In this document: in pieces, positions 1-11,450 of the stretch
Numbering within the stretch: position 1 is the stretch's first letter
Layout of the letters: every line of letters starts with the position of its first letter
Assembly: GCA_022836615.1 (NCBI GenBank)
Contig: MU405230.1
Span: 1 to 64,000, forward strand
DNA: 64,000 nucleotides
From: Annulohypoxylon bovei var. microspora
Lineage: Eukaryota > Ascomycota > Sordariomycetes > Xylariales > Hypoxylaceae
Reading direction: 5' to 3'
Notes under the pieces: model-generated
Seen by the model: only the letters and a program-made list of their open reading frames with translations
Told to the model about the DNA's origin: nothing
Databases searched by the model: none
Made by a program: the position numbers and the translations under genes

Positions 1-81
1 CACTACACCCACTACACTGAAGATTTCGTGATTATGTCATACACCAACTACACGAAGGGTCTCAGTGTAGTTGGTGTAGTG
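1..81. repeat. Short inverted repeat at the window edge (20-nt arms)
   Basis: Bases 1-20 and 62-81 are reverse complements with one mismatch, separated by 41 bases. A partial further copy of the same motif (acaccaactacac) lies at 41-53. The arms could be the terminal repeats of a tiny MITE-like element or a simple hairpin. The left side may continue beyond the window, so the element boundary cannot be fixed. Confidence 0.6.
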
Positions 82-3000
82 GTTCCGAGCACTGGTAACT
101 CCACGTACAACGGATCAGAAAGATAGCTACTCAAGTGGGAGCTGACTAATCCTAAAACTAAGAAAACGAGACCGGGACTTCTACACTTCAGTTCAATAGT
201 TTTCCCCAAAGTTCACTTAGGAAATGCAGAGAATAATATCTGTCTAGAATTTCTTGCCTCATCAAGGGGATCGATGTGGTCCATAGAGGTCTTCATTCAT
301 GTGAAGGCGGGCTTTGCGTAAGTACCTGCCTCCAACCTTGTTCACCTTGATACCTACATTGCAGGCTAGGTAGGTAGGTTAGTTTCAGCTACTACAAAGG
401 ACGGCTTGATATGGGTTTGGAAATCGTACTTCGGCAATATTGAGGATACTAATATATATACCTACCTAGCTACCTAGGTATGTAATGGAAATAAGCTCGT
501 TGTTATACATCGCGTCGTAGGTCCGATCCGGAGATCATTCTTGGATAAAGTGACTCATAGCTTATTTCAACGGAAATTATCAATGTCACCTAATACGGAG
601 TTCAAACATATGCTAGAAACTTAAGATGTATTTGAACTCATTTTTACTCCTCTACCTGGATTAACCTGGAACTTATCATCAAGGGAAATACGGATCATGA
701 GATACATTTTTTTATTACCTAGGTTGCGGACTAGTTATAACCCCATCGTAGGTAGCAATGACGAACCCTCAATATCCGTTCAACGCATGTTCCATCAACT
801 GTAAAAGATAGGAAGGGTCGTATGAGGAACTGAAAGAATTTGTACAAACCAGCAATGTTAAAATAAAAATAAAAGTTACATAACCGTACCAGAAGCCAAT
901 GGCGCTGCTCCTACTCTCCATTTGATCTTAACTAACGAGGATGTGAGATGGACACAACACGGATTCACCTACACATGATTCTTTGCATCAAGATCGACAT
1001 GAAATAACTTGATCCTGTTTATCCCTCACACCGAGGCATTGCTGCAACCTAACAAGACTAAAACCAGTTTCGCCCTGGTAGAATTATTAAGAAAAGGTAC
1101 CCGATGTTTTCAATACGATGATGGTTGGTAAGTCTACCGATAGTTCTGACAAGTTGCTGCCCCTAGGTACTCAAGCTCTTCATATTATTATCTGCAATTG
1201 TACTCGCTAATAGGTACGACAACTCTTCGCAAGGTTTGGACGCTGATAAAGGTGCTGCTAACGTAGGTAATTCGTAATAGGTATACTAACTGCCCATGCT
1301 ACACGATCTCGACCTTACCTACCTAGGTACCTCTTAGACAAGCTGAATTGACTTAAATATGATACGACGGTACCGAATAGAAGAGCTACGCCTGTGACAC
1401 GATGAAAAAGTGGAGTGTTGCCAAGTCGAGATCCTGGTGGTCTCTTGATTCTACATAGAAAGGGGAGTGATGAGCGTCAACACATGTGAGGTGAAGCTTC
1501 AATGGTATGATGCAGCGCTATGCGTAGGAGCTATTGTCGTGGCCTTGGCTCCATATTTTCAGACGTAGCCTTCGAGAAGTTAGGTATCTATTCAAGATTA
1601 TCACGAGTTTACATTGAGACTTATGAAGACTATCTGCACACATAACTAGGTAGTTACTCGGGCCAATAGAATATATGAATTATTACATTCAATACCTAGG
1701 TAGGAAGGTGCTTAGTCCTCTTAAGAACCATTCAACCTTACATAATATACTTAGGTAACTTTTCCCCATGATGATACACTTCAAGCCTCGTTATTACAAT
1801 AGATAGGTAGTATCTCATTGCTTCGAAAGTGTTTATATGAATGCAATTCACTTGGAGAATTGAACAGATATTTCGCTTACCACATGGTTGGATACCAAGT
1901 GCTCGTGGTCTTAAAATTCGATATTAATATAACTAAATTTATATTATAAAAACCTGGTCTCCGTATACGAAGACTAGATCAATACCTCTAGAAAACTACG
2001 ACCCCTTTCGCATTTTTAATTGGTATGTTCAAAGCACTTGCACAATTCTTCGGGAATACTTGCAATATGGATGAGTTGACTTGTTAGAATGAGAAAGGCC
2101 TTGGTGTTGGAGCGAACTATTGACTACCTGGCTTCTTTCTTTCTGTTAGTTCGGCTAGTTAGGTTGTTACATGATAAGAGTTACCTGCCACAACACTCCT
2201 TATATTACGCGATGTCTTTGTTAATAGCAGTGACTTAGTTTGCTAATGGTCAATTGTGATTGGATGCAAGGTTTCTTTAAAGAATAACGATTCAGCAAGG
2301 AAGACGCTATCCAATTAGATGAGCGGAAATACAAGGATAGACCCATTTCCAGGGGGGTTAAACTACCCGTACAGTGTTGTCTTACGCCTCAACCAGGATG
2401 ATCTTCCATGATTTTATAGATTTCTTCTCACGTACTTTCTAGAAAAGTCTTTGAAGGATGATATATATGCAATGACACATTCTATGTTGCTAGAGCCTTC
2501 GCCTATCAGCCTAGCATCAGTTGGCGGTGTGCATTAGAACGTTCCGGTCGTGGCCGTACAGTAGAACGGATCTGAAAATATACACCGTTGCAGTAGTATG
2601 CGAGCGAGGACGAATCAAGGACCAATAATAATCTTCCCAGCCCTCTTTGCTCCCCCACCTTTTTTGACGAACGCCCTGCTCGTCAACCCAAGGGCGCGCG
2701 CTCCACATTCAATGGGCCGTTTCGGCGATGGTCAGCAAAGACCGGAACCAACTTTTTGCTGTTGTCGTGATAGAGAGACCGAGAAAGATAGACGATGACT
2801 CTTCTCCTCCTTCTCCCGCTGAGCGATCTTCATCATCCTGCGTCCGGCTTTAGCGACAAGCGGAGTAGCATATGCAAATCATATCATATATCGATATTAC
2901 ATGTTACCACAACTCCCGCGGATTTAGTTTGGTTTGTCAGAGAGAGCGCTTGTCGCGTGCTTTAGTTTCCTTTCCCCGTCCATCACCTTGCTTACTCGAT

Positions 3001-3246
3001 CCCTAAGAAGTTAGTCGAGATTTGTATCCTTCCCCAGACTATTTTCCCGTCTTTAAGAGAAACGTATCCCCTTTTTGACTCATCAACCGGTCCTCTTCCG
3101 TTCCTTATATGCTTTTACTCTATCCGAAACCGCGGGTTGTCGCCGTATCGGATGTAACGACTTTTAAGCTGGCGCCCTTCCCATTTCAACTTACTGTTAC
3201 GCCCTAGCTGTAAAACACTCTAGGTTGCAAGTAACGCCCTTCCAAG
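82..3246. other. Gene-free upstream flank
   Basis: No convincing gene is seen; the few open frames are under 90 codons and lack splice-linked extensions. Several CCTA/TAGG palindromes occur (for example near 465-482, 1317-1330 and 1695-1705). The last 450 bases before the ATG at 3247 are rich in pyrimidine tracts (for example around 2799-2815), as is common in fungal promoters and 5' leaders, so promoter and leader of the homeodomain gene probably lie here. Confidence 0.6.
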
Positions 3247-6200
3247 ATGACGACCATCGACGAGCTACAGGAGATGGAATTCGTCAACTGGGACGCTGCC
3301 GCAGTTGGCACCTCCATCGATCCCATGACAACATTGGAGGGCGCGGTCGGTACCCTCGATGCTGTCGCAACATCATCAGAACAGCCTAACATGGACCTTG
3401 TGTTCGGGGACGTGGATGGTGACGACTGGTCATACTGGGCTCTTGAACACTTCGAATCCACTCAGGTGCCGCAGGACATGGACATATCGGCTCTTCCAGA
3501 ACCGGAACCGGAACCTGCAGCAAACTCGCAGATGTACTGGGAGACACCGGAGGCCCCTTGTACTCACTGCGCCGTCGGAGGTTATCAATGCAAGCGAATC
3601 AGGGAAGGTAAATACAGAGGTTACTGCACGAGCTGCGTTGCCCTACGATGCGAGTGTAGCTTTGGTCCCTTAGACAATAACCTGACTGCCGAGGCGGGCG
3701 CGACTTTCCCTGCGAACCCCTGGCCGATCATGGGCGAATTGCCGGAGACCTCGATTCTCCACGAAGATGAATTTACTGCCACAATGACTTCAGTTCCACC
3801 TGCCCATTGCCTTATTTCTTCCTCGGAAAATAAGCAGACGTCGCCAAAATCCCAAACCATGCCCAAGATTGGTGCGCGCTTTTCCCGCGAGTCAGTCAGA
3901 ATCCTGAAAAACTGGGTTACGACACATAGCAGACACCCGTATCCCACCGAGGAGGAAAAGGAGGGTCTACAGAAGATTACTGGCCTCAGCAAGACACAGA
4001 TCACCAACTGGTTGGCGAATGCTCGCCGTCGGGGTAAGATCCAACCGACTCGAGCGACGTCGCCCCATGTCGGTCGAGGATACGCCCAAGCCATCGATAT
4101 TCCACAGCGGAGAGGCACGCCAGGACCCTTCGAGAGCATGAACCCGCTGCAGCGTTGGGCGAATTCACCGCCCGAAAACGAACCTGCGTCCGTTGCCGCC
4201 ATTGCCAGAGCCGTGTCGGCTTCTTCTACGTATTCGCAAACCTCCGGATCCGGTCGGAACAGTCCTTACGTCTCCAATTACTCGGATGATGGGTCTAGCA
4301 GATCGCTGTGCAATCAGTCATCCGCTAGCAGTCTCGGCACCTCCCACTCAAGTGGTGGTTCTTTCGCATCCGCGTTTTCCAGTAAATCTCGTGGTTCCTT
4401 TGGTTCCATACCATCATTTGTCCGGGCTCGAGGACGACGTCGCCGCCGCCGAGCCCCCCCTAAGCGAGCCGAGGAAAGTGTTGACCTGCCACTCAAGACT
4501 TTCCAGTGCACGTTCTGTACCGAGACTTTCAGGACTAAACATGACTGGCAGCGGCACGAGAAGTCGTTGCACCTTTCCCTCGAGCGATGGATATGTTCAC
4601 CCGACGGACCTCGGGTTGTTAATCCAGAGAATGGCTTGATGAGCTGTGTCTTTTGTGGAGAGGCGAACCCCGACAACGCCCATACGGAATCTCATAACTT
4701 TTCCGGATGTATCGAGCGGACGCAGGAAGAAAGGACATTCTACCGGAAGGATCATCTACGACAGCACCTCAAACTCGTGCACGATGTGAGGTTCTTGCCG
4801 TGGGCGATGGACAGGTGGCGAGTAGCTTCTCCCGAAATCCGGTCGCGATGTGGTTTCTGCGGCGTCGTGCTCGACAGCTGGACGATCAGAGTGGACCACC
4901 TGGCCGAACATTTCAAGACGGGTAACACCATGGCTGATTGGAAGGGTGACTGGGGTTTTGAAGCACCCGTTCTTGAGATGGTTGAGAACTCTATCCCACC
5001 TTGTGAGAGACCAGAATACTTCTCTCCCACACAGCTTTCTAACTAGCGATCACAGATTTGATTCACGACGAGAGGAATACACCGCTACCTTACAAGGCTA
5101 GCTGTGGCCCACCAGCATCACCGGCCAACGCTTATGAACTTATAAAATTGGAGCTTCAGCACTGGTCCGAGAATTTCAGAGTAGATAACCAGAGGAGGCC
5201 GACTGACGCCGAAATGCAGGTAGAAGCCTGTAGTATTATTTTCGGGGCCGAGACGCAATTGAGGCCTCAACGTTGGGAGACTTCGTCGTGGCTGCGCGAT
5301 CTTGTTGTTTCTTCGGAGAAACAGGCTCGAACCGCTGCATTCCGGCCGATTCGAAACCCGTTGGACAATCGAGTATCCTCGCTTCGTATCAATGGCAAGG
5401 AAAACATCTTTGAAGCCTGCGAATTCGAGCAGCAGATGCAGGATTTTGTCAAGGCCAAGCAACTATTGGGTCTAACGGCCATGGACCATGAGCTTCAGGT
5501 TGAAGCGTGTCGCATCATCAGTAGGATGGAGGAGAAGTCCAGCAGCACCTCTGAAGATATAGCGAATTGGATGCTTCGCTTGATATACGCGTCTCCGAAG
5601 TGGCTTGAAAACTTCAAGACGCGAGCATCTCTACCGCGGACGGAAGACTTGGAGGATGTCAACACAAGGTCGAAAGATCCCAAGACTATCGATTCTACCA
5701 TCCACAACTACAGTAGATTGGAGCGAGAGCTTGGGGAGTACCTACAAGAGCAGAGGTCTATAGGCATTGAACCCGGAGATGCCGACCTACAACGACAAGC
5801 CCGTATCATTATCTACGACACAGACGATGGATGGAATCAGACAGCTGCCGATGATAAGGAATGGCTTGATCGTTTCAGGCAGAGACACCCCCCTAGCCAG
5901 GCGCCTACTACCATATCCACATCGAGCGGTTCTCCCATCAGTCACCGACAACAGTCTAGGCCGTCGCCCCAAAACCAGACTGCACCGAGGGACTCGCAAT
6001 ACGTCGGACTTTTGTTCAACAACCTGCCGTCGTGCCGTGACCAGCTAGGGCCCGATAGCAGCATCAACAACTCGTCCATCAAGACGGGCCCCTTCTTCTT
6101 GAACGACACGAACTGCTACCGCCGCCTAGCCCAGGGTCTCAGACGCTTTGTAGCATCGACCATGTCCCCCAACAACCCCAACCGCCACGTGCCTACCGAC

Positions 6201-7077
6201 GAGGAGATCCAGTACCAAGCACGGTGGCTGATATACGACGAGTGAGTCCAACCCCATTCTGCTCCCCCCACAACACCTATAAGCACACCCCATCACTAAC
6301 CCCACCCCCAACAGCGACGACCCCTGGAACCAGACCGCGGCCGACAACTTCGAATGGCTGCAGCGCTTCAAGCGGGACGCCAACATCCTTCCCTCAGACA
6401 GCGGGCCCGGGCTCGGGTCCAACGACGTAGCGTGGGCGCCGTCGGAAGGCGGGACGGGGTTCGCGCCCCCCTACGTAACGCCGAACCCGGCGTCGACGAT
6501 CGAGCCGCTGTCGGCGGACCCGACGATCTTCATCCGCGACGACGCGAAGCCGTTCGAGCCGTCGGCCGGCACCGCGAACCGGTTCCTGCAGAGCTTCACG
6601 CGGCGGTACCCGGCGCCGGCCAAGGTGTTCTGCTCGCGCGAGCTCGAGGGCGGGCTGACCGAGTACGTGCGCCGCGAGCTGCGGCGCGACGGCGCCTTCC
6701 CCTCCGACGACCGCCTGCGCGAGCGCGCCCGCCAGATCATGGCCATGCAGAAGACCTCCTGCGACGACCCCGTGCTGCTCGAGCGCTTCAAGGCCTCCGT
6801 CCGGGACGCGCTGGCCAGCGTGCCCGAGGCCGGGATGGCCGCGGGCCCCCTGACGCCCGGCGTGGCGGAGGACCTGGCCACCGTAGCGGGCGCGGATCCC
6901 GCGCTGGCGCTGTCGGGCGACATGGACGTGGACTTCCACTTCACGGAGCAGGAGATGAACGACCTGCTGCAAGACGTGAGCCCCGACTTCGCCGGGGGCG
7001 GTGGGGGTGCGCTGCTGAGCCCGGATCCGGCGGACGCGGACATGGCTGGTGTTCTCGGGTCCGTATTCAAGCAATAA
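3247..7077 (+). CDS. Homeodomain + C2H2 zinc-finger transcription factor (1234 aa, 3 exons)
   Basis: Exons 3247-5002, 5056-6241 and 6315-7077; both introns (53 and 73 bp) start GTGAG, end CAG and carry CTAAC branch sites, and the frame joins exactly. Residues 105-137 hold a CX2CX6CX11CX2CX6C array that fits Zn2Cys6 spacing. A TALE-type homeodomain spans about 211-265, with HPYPT near 230 and the helix-3 stretch ITNWLANARRR. C2H2-type fingers lie at about 419-442, 455-515 and 535-560, preceded by a Ser-rich linker and a basic RGRRRRRR patch. The C-terminal half has five helical repeats of about 60 aa (about 612-671, 707-776, 804-862, 938-1002, 1087-1144), the clearest ending WNQTAADDKEWLDRF, and an acidic tail. 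It is probably a nuclear DNA-binding regulator. The homeobox-plus-C2H2 combination is known in fungal proteins; targets are unknown. Exon 3 is much more GC-rich than exon 1. Confidence 0.88.
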
Positions 7078-7946
7078 TCGAAAAACAGTAATGATAATGG
7101 TGGGAATGGCCGTTTCTTCTCTTCTTATTCTCTCGGCACATTAGATACCATTTGGGAGCAATAGCACAGTACATACTTCTGGGATATGGTAGGGTCGGAT
7201 AGGCGTAGGGGGGCTGCATTTTGAATTCACAACTCTTTATAAGATAGTAGTTATATATAACCATATAAATGAGGCTCTGAGTTTATAAAGAGTTGTGTCA
7301 AGCAATCACCATCATGTGTTTGAATGGCAACTATTTAGTGGCTTATTCTCATGGGGGACGAGGAATCCCTACCTAGGTAGTGGCTGAGTGCCCTGGGCTG
7401 TAGCGGTTAACCACTAATTTTAGCGGAGATATCACTATTAGGCCTGAGGCTTAGCTTGAGGCTGAAAGTTAATAGAAAAGTAGACGGCACCCATGGTCAC
7501 AACCAAGATTCTTGAGGCGTTGAGAATGTACCAGTTAATTAGGTAGTTATTATGTGCCAACCAGACCATCGACTCTGCAGTATCCTGCCTAAACAATGAG
7601 AACGATGCGCATGCATCAACCGCCTATAGTTGGGAAGCTTGTCAGGCGAAAAAAAGTAAAAAAATAAAAAAGGGTATCGTAACAACAGTAAACAGAATCG
7701 CCAAACCCCGCCCCCCCTTTAAAAGAAAAGAAACAATAGTCTATCGCCCGACAATAAGGCTTCTAGGTCTTCTCTTTCGACTTGTTTCCACTCCCCACCA
7801 GATACGAGGATATTTTCTAAATGCCTTATATAATTGGCATTTCCAAGCATATTACTTATACATACCGACACTCACTTATTGCGAGACGATCGGCGCAGGG
7901 TCCCAGGATCCGAATGACGTAACTGCCGGCGTTTTTTAGGAGCCTC
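7078..7946. other. Intergenic region between convergent genes
   Basis: 3' flanks of the homeodomain gene (+) and the Hos3 gene (-). No gene is seen. It contains the perfect inverted repeat at 7228-7297 and A-rich and C-rich runs near 7655-7730. Signals for polyadenylation of both genes should lie here, but none is distinctive. Confidence 0.6.
7228..7297. repeat. Perfect 15-nt inverted repeat (hairpin or mini-MITE)
   Basis: The sequence cacaactctttataa at 7228-7242 is the exact reverse complement of 7283-7297, with a 40-nt AT-rich spacer. It sits between two convergent genes. It could be a small transposon footprint or a structure in overlapping 3' UTRs. Confidence 0.65.
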
Positions 7947-10900
7947 CTAGGCTTCACCGTGTTCCGCCTCGACCTTGCGCTTAGGACTGACTGACGCCGG
8001 ACGTGGTTGCTGGACTGACTGTGGTGTAAACGGTATGTCCGACGTAGCGGTGAAGTTATGTCCACCATTTCGAGCTGGTGTCGTAGGCGCCGAGACTGCA
8101 CTAGAGCCCGGCTGTAAGACTCTGCTGCGTTGAGCCAGCATGTTCATGTTGGGCTCGAGGATCTGGACAGGGTGTGACATCGGGACGGCTGTTGGCGGTG
8201 GGCCGTTGGGTCGATACTGGATGAAGTTCCCTGTATTTTGAACCGCCGGCGCAGGCTGAACAGGCGAACTTGAGGTGAGCGGCGATTGCCTGTACTTAAC
8301 AGGCGTAAAGGTAGTAGGTGCGCCCATCGAATTGAAATTCCCAGCCTCGGGCAGTCGTGGTAGATCATTGCTAATAATCTCCGCGGGTAAGATTAGTCCA
8401 GACCCTGTATGACTACTTGGACCTTTCTCGTTGTTCTGCGCAACTTCAAAGCGTGAAGAGAGCTTTGCCACATGTCCATTCTCAGATACGACTGACTGCG
8501 CGGGCATGTTCTCGGCTTCAGCCTTTCGCCTAGCCTCCTTCTGTTCTGTAGTCAGCACGTTGAACGTTATCTTGTTCATGCCCTTGCGAATTGCCCCTGT
8601 CTCGGACGAGCTCGATCCGGTTGGTGAGACATCCATGGGTTCATTCTTTGCGGGTAGAGGAGGCTGCATCTTTGCAGACGGAGCAGGTTCCTTCAAAGGT
8701 AGGGAAGTTCCCTCAGCTTTAGTAGCTGCGGCTCTAGGTTTCCTAGGCGCTCGAGAGCCTTCCTTTTTAGGTGCTGCTGGCCGAGTCTTCTTTACATTCA
8801 ACGTGGGCGCCTGGCTTCGTACACTCATCGACGAGTCGGGGCGCATACTTTGTGAAGTAGCAGGTCTAGGTATTCCACCACCTGTCCCATTAACCGTGAG
8901 CAGAGATGTACCGTTGAGCGGTTGAGTCGGCCCGGGAGCGTTTTTATTCGGAATTCCTCTAGCGAATGCCTGTGGACCATCGTTAAATGCCAGTCCGACA
9001 TGTGTCGAGGGGTGCCTTACCTTCTCTGTCGCAAGACCTGTTGGGCCCCCAACGGTCCTCCTACGAGAAACAGAATCATTCAATTCAGAGTAGCTAACTG
9101 GCTTTCTCTCTCGTAAGCCTTTTCTCGTACCGCCTACACCTGGGATCGAATCGTCGATGATTTGACTGCTTTCTGCAAGGGATTGACGTTCACGTTTGGT
9201 CTTGGTTACCGGAATTCTGAGCTCTTCCGGTCGAAAACTATTGATCTGGCGGTCATCCGGTATAAGTAGCTTGCTCAGTTCATGAGCAGCAACAGTCCAG
9301 GGGATATCAGGGGGTGGCGGACTTGGTGGTCGGCTAATCAATGCCGGGGTAGATGCCAAACCTGACACAGTACGTCGCACCTTGGTGGGATCAATCGCCT
9401 TTGCGCATGATGCCTGAGTAGGAGAAGAATAATTTCCAGGAGTGAAGTTCCGAGGTATTCTCGGCAGCTCGAGAGGTTGTTGTTCAGTCATAGAGGCGTC
9501 TAACTGATCGAGCTCAGAAGCAGACCACCAGGTCGGGTCGTATGGGAATCCCGGGATCTTGAGCTTCAATTCATTCCCAGTCAAAGTATTCCGTCTACTA
9601 ACGGAGCCAATCATACTGCTCATTTCGTAACCAAGTCCAGCGGGGATTTCGTTCTTCGGTGGTAGAGGCTCATTACCAGCCAAACCACTCAGGTGACTAA
9701 AAACACCCGAATAGAGGGCACGATCGCTATAGCCACCCTCGAGAACACTGATGATTCGACCGTCGATATCAAGACCTTCCTCAGAGGCCAATCTGACCAG
9801 GTCTCTCGTAAATCGAGCGTAGAATTCGGTCGGAACGTTGACTTTGTGTCGTTGCATACCGGCCCCTTCCCACTCACTTGCATCAAAACCGCCGGATATA
9901 AAGATTGCCGCTTTAGATGTCTGTAAAGAACCGCGTAATCGTTCGGCGTGCGTGCGGAAGAAGACTCTCATCTTATCAAATAGAATGGAGTATCTAGATC
10001 GATATAATTGCCAGAATTCCTCCAGCGTCTTCCACTCTTGTAGGTGGACATTCCAGATGGACTGGCCGTATGCGTTCTCAATGCAGACGCTGGCGTTCTT
10101 GATGACGTTTTCGTCGCCACTTTCGCAGGGAAAGGAATTGATGTCGTGTAGGCTAAAGTATCCAATCGCGGTCTTCTTCCATAAAGCCGCGTTCCCCTTT
10201 AACGCCTCTCTGCGTTTGTTATGCTCCCATGTGATAGATTGAGATCCATCTCCGTGATGTAGGTCGAAATCAATGATTGCGGCATGCGTCATTCCATGGT
10301 TTTGAAAGGCGTGCATGATCCCGACATGGACATTGTTGACCCAACAGAACCCCGAGGGGTATGATGCCGAGCAATGATGCCCGGGAGGACGGATTGCCAC
10401 GAACGCGCGCTTATGGGATGAGTTGTTGAAGACCTCATCCACGCCTTCGCAAACGGAACCTAGGGCTCCCTCCATGGCGTTCTGGGACTCCGCGCATAGA
10501 TACAGGTCTCCTTTGTGGAATTCCTGAGGCGGTCCATCGTCCCCTCGGTTTATCTCGGGTCTGCGCACCTCCGTCTCTTTGAGCGAAAGGTTTTGTTCGG
10601 CAGACTCACACATTAATTTTAGCTCCTCCATCCACCGGGCTCCGTGGACGTTCGTGACGGTCGTAGAGGTAAGGGAGAGTTGTCGCTGTGTCTTGCGAAT
10701 ATGAAAAGGGACGTTAGGAAGTGAGAGAGGATCGAGGTGAGGATGGATGGGGTATTTTCCGTCGCAATGACGCTCCCCGAGTCGGATATAGGCCATCGAT
10801 AAGCCGAGCACACTCGCTTGAATTCTTTCCGGGCGCTCGACAATGTCGTTTATGTTCGCCCTGACTCCGATTGGCCTCGAGTATCTGTGGCCGTAACAGG

Positions 10901-11450
10901 CGTCGTGGATTATGACCACGGTATCTGATGGGCGTTGCTCCATGGTGTCGCCATGAAGCAACCCCAATTCTTTTTCTAGATAACCACTTGCCACCGAAGC
11001 AGCAGTGGGAGCTGGTTTCTCTTCCATGGGAGGTTTACCAATTGATGGTGATAGAAGGTTGGCGGCGCTGCCGCGACGAGAAGGTGCACGGCTTGGAGTA
11101 ATTCCGTTAGAGGAATGTAAAGAATTCATAGAAGTTTTTCTTAATAGAGAGGGGGTTGACGACCGGGATTGGGACATCAACCCATTAGAAGCCGAGCGGT
11201 GCAGAGGACTATGAGAAGTTGTTCTAGTCCGAGCACTAGGCGAGACAGAAGATAGTCTTGCAGGTTGTTGGTACGAGTTCGCATTAGAATTTGGCGAAGT
11301 AGACAATCTTCTAGTTGAAGAATTTGAAGGGGAGGTAGAAAGCGAAAGCTTATTTAAGGATCGTAAAAGTTCTGCATCGTCGGTGACCGCCTGGTTGTTC
11401 GATTCTGCCAGTCTAAACTGAGCTTGACTGCGCTCCGGAAAAGCCATCAT
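7947..11450 (-). CDS. HOS3: Histone deacetylase, Hos3 type (1167 aa)
   Basis: A single exon starting at ATG 11450. The arginase/deacetylase fold spans about residues 178-600. Catalytic motifs are visible: RPPGHHCS (tandem His 358-359), GFCWVNNV (about 367-374) and DFDLHHGDG (about 394-402, metal-binding Asp and His). YGHRY near 186 and the lysine-deacetylase order of motifs match the fungal Hos3 branch rather than Rpd3 or Hda1. A Ser/Thr-rich N-terminus of about 170 aa and a low-complexity C-terminal tail of about 560 aa, rich in Pro, Ser and basic residues, flank the domain; long tails are usual in filamentous-fungal Hos3 proteins. The product should remove acetyl groups from histone or other lysines. 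It is transcribed away from Nbp35 across a 1-kb shared intergenic region. Confidence 0.93.
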   Translation of the reverse strand: MMAFPERSQAQFRLAESNNQAVTDDAELLRSLNKLSLSTSPSNSSTRRLSTSPNSNANSYQQPARLSSVSPSARTRTTSHSPLHRSASNGLMSQSRSSTPSLLRKTSMNSLHSSNGITPSRAPSRRGSAANLLSPSIGKPPMEEKPAPTAASVASGYLEKELGLLHGDTMEQRPSDTVVIIHDACYGHRYSRPIGVRANINDIVERPERIQASVLGLSMAYIRLGERHCDGKYPIHPHLDPLSLPNVPFHIRKTQRQLSLTSTTVTNVHGARWMEELKLMCESAEQNLSLKETEVRRPEINRGDDGPPQEFHKGDLYLCAESQNAMEGALGSVCEGVDEVFNNSSHKRAFVAIRPPGHHCSASYPSGFCWVNNVHVGIMHAFQNHGMTHAAIIDFDLHHGDGSQSITWEHNKRREALKGNAALWKKTAIGYFSLHDINSFPCESGDENVIKNASVCIENAYGQSIWNVHLQEWKTLEEFWQLYRSRYSILFDKMRVFFRTHAERLRGSLQTSKAAIFISGGFDASEWEGAGMQRHKVNVPTEFYARFTRDLVRLASEEGLDIDGRIISVLEGGYSDRALYSGVFSHLSGLAGNEPLPPKNEIPAGLGYEMSSMIGSVSRRNTLTGNELKLKIPGFPYDPTWWSASELDQLDASMTEQQPLELPRIPRNFTPGNYSSPTQASCAKAIDPTKVRRTVSGLASTPALISRPPSPPPPDIPWTVAAHELSKLLIPDDRQINSFRPEELRIPVTKTKRERQSLAESSQIIDDSIPGVGGTRKGLRERKPVSYSELNDSVSRRRTVGGPTGLATEKVRHPSTHVGLAFNDGPQAFARGIPNKNAPGPTQPLNGTSLLTVNGTGGGIPRPATSQSMRPDSSMSVRSQAPTLNVKKTRPAAPKKEGSRAPRKPRAAATKAEGTSLPLKEPAPSAKMQPPLPAKNEPMDVSPTGSSSSETGAIRKGMNKITFNVLTTEQKEARRKAEAENMPAQSVVSENGHVAKLSSRFEVAQNNEKGPSSHTGSGLILPAEIISNDLPRLPEAGNFNSMGAPTTFTPVKYRQSPLTSSSPVQPAPAVQNTGNFIQYRPNGPPPTAVPMSHPVQILEPNMNMLAQRSRVLQPGSSAVSAPTTPARNGGHNFTATSDIPFTPQSVQQPRPASVSPKRKVEAEHGEA

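Noticed and set aside
3621..4202. 193-codon minus-strand frame
   Set aside because: It is antisense to the homeodomain coding sequence, with no features of its own.
6354..7091. 245-codon Arg/Ala-rich plus-strand frame over exon 3 of the homeodomain gene
   Set aside because: It is a GC-rich shadow in another frame; the correct frame continues the conserved WNQTAAD repeat.
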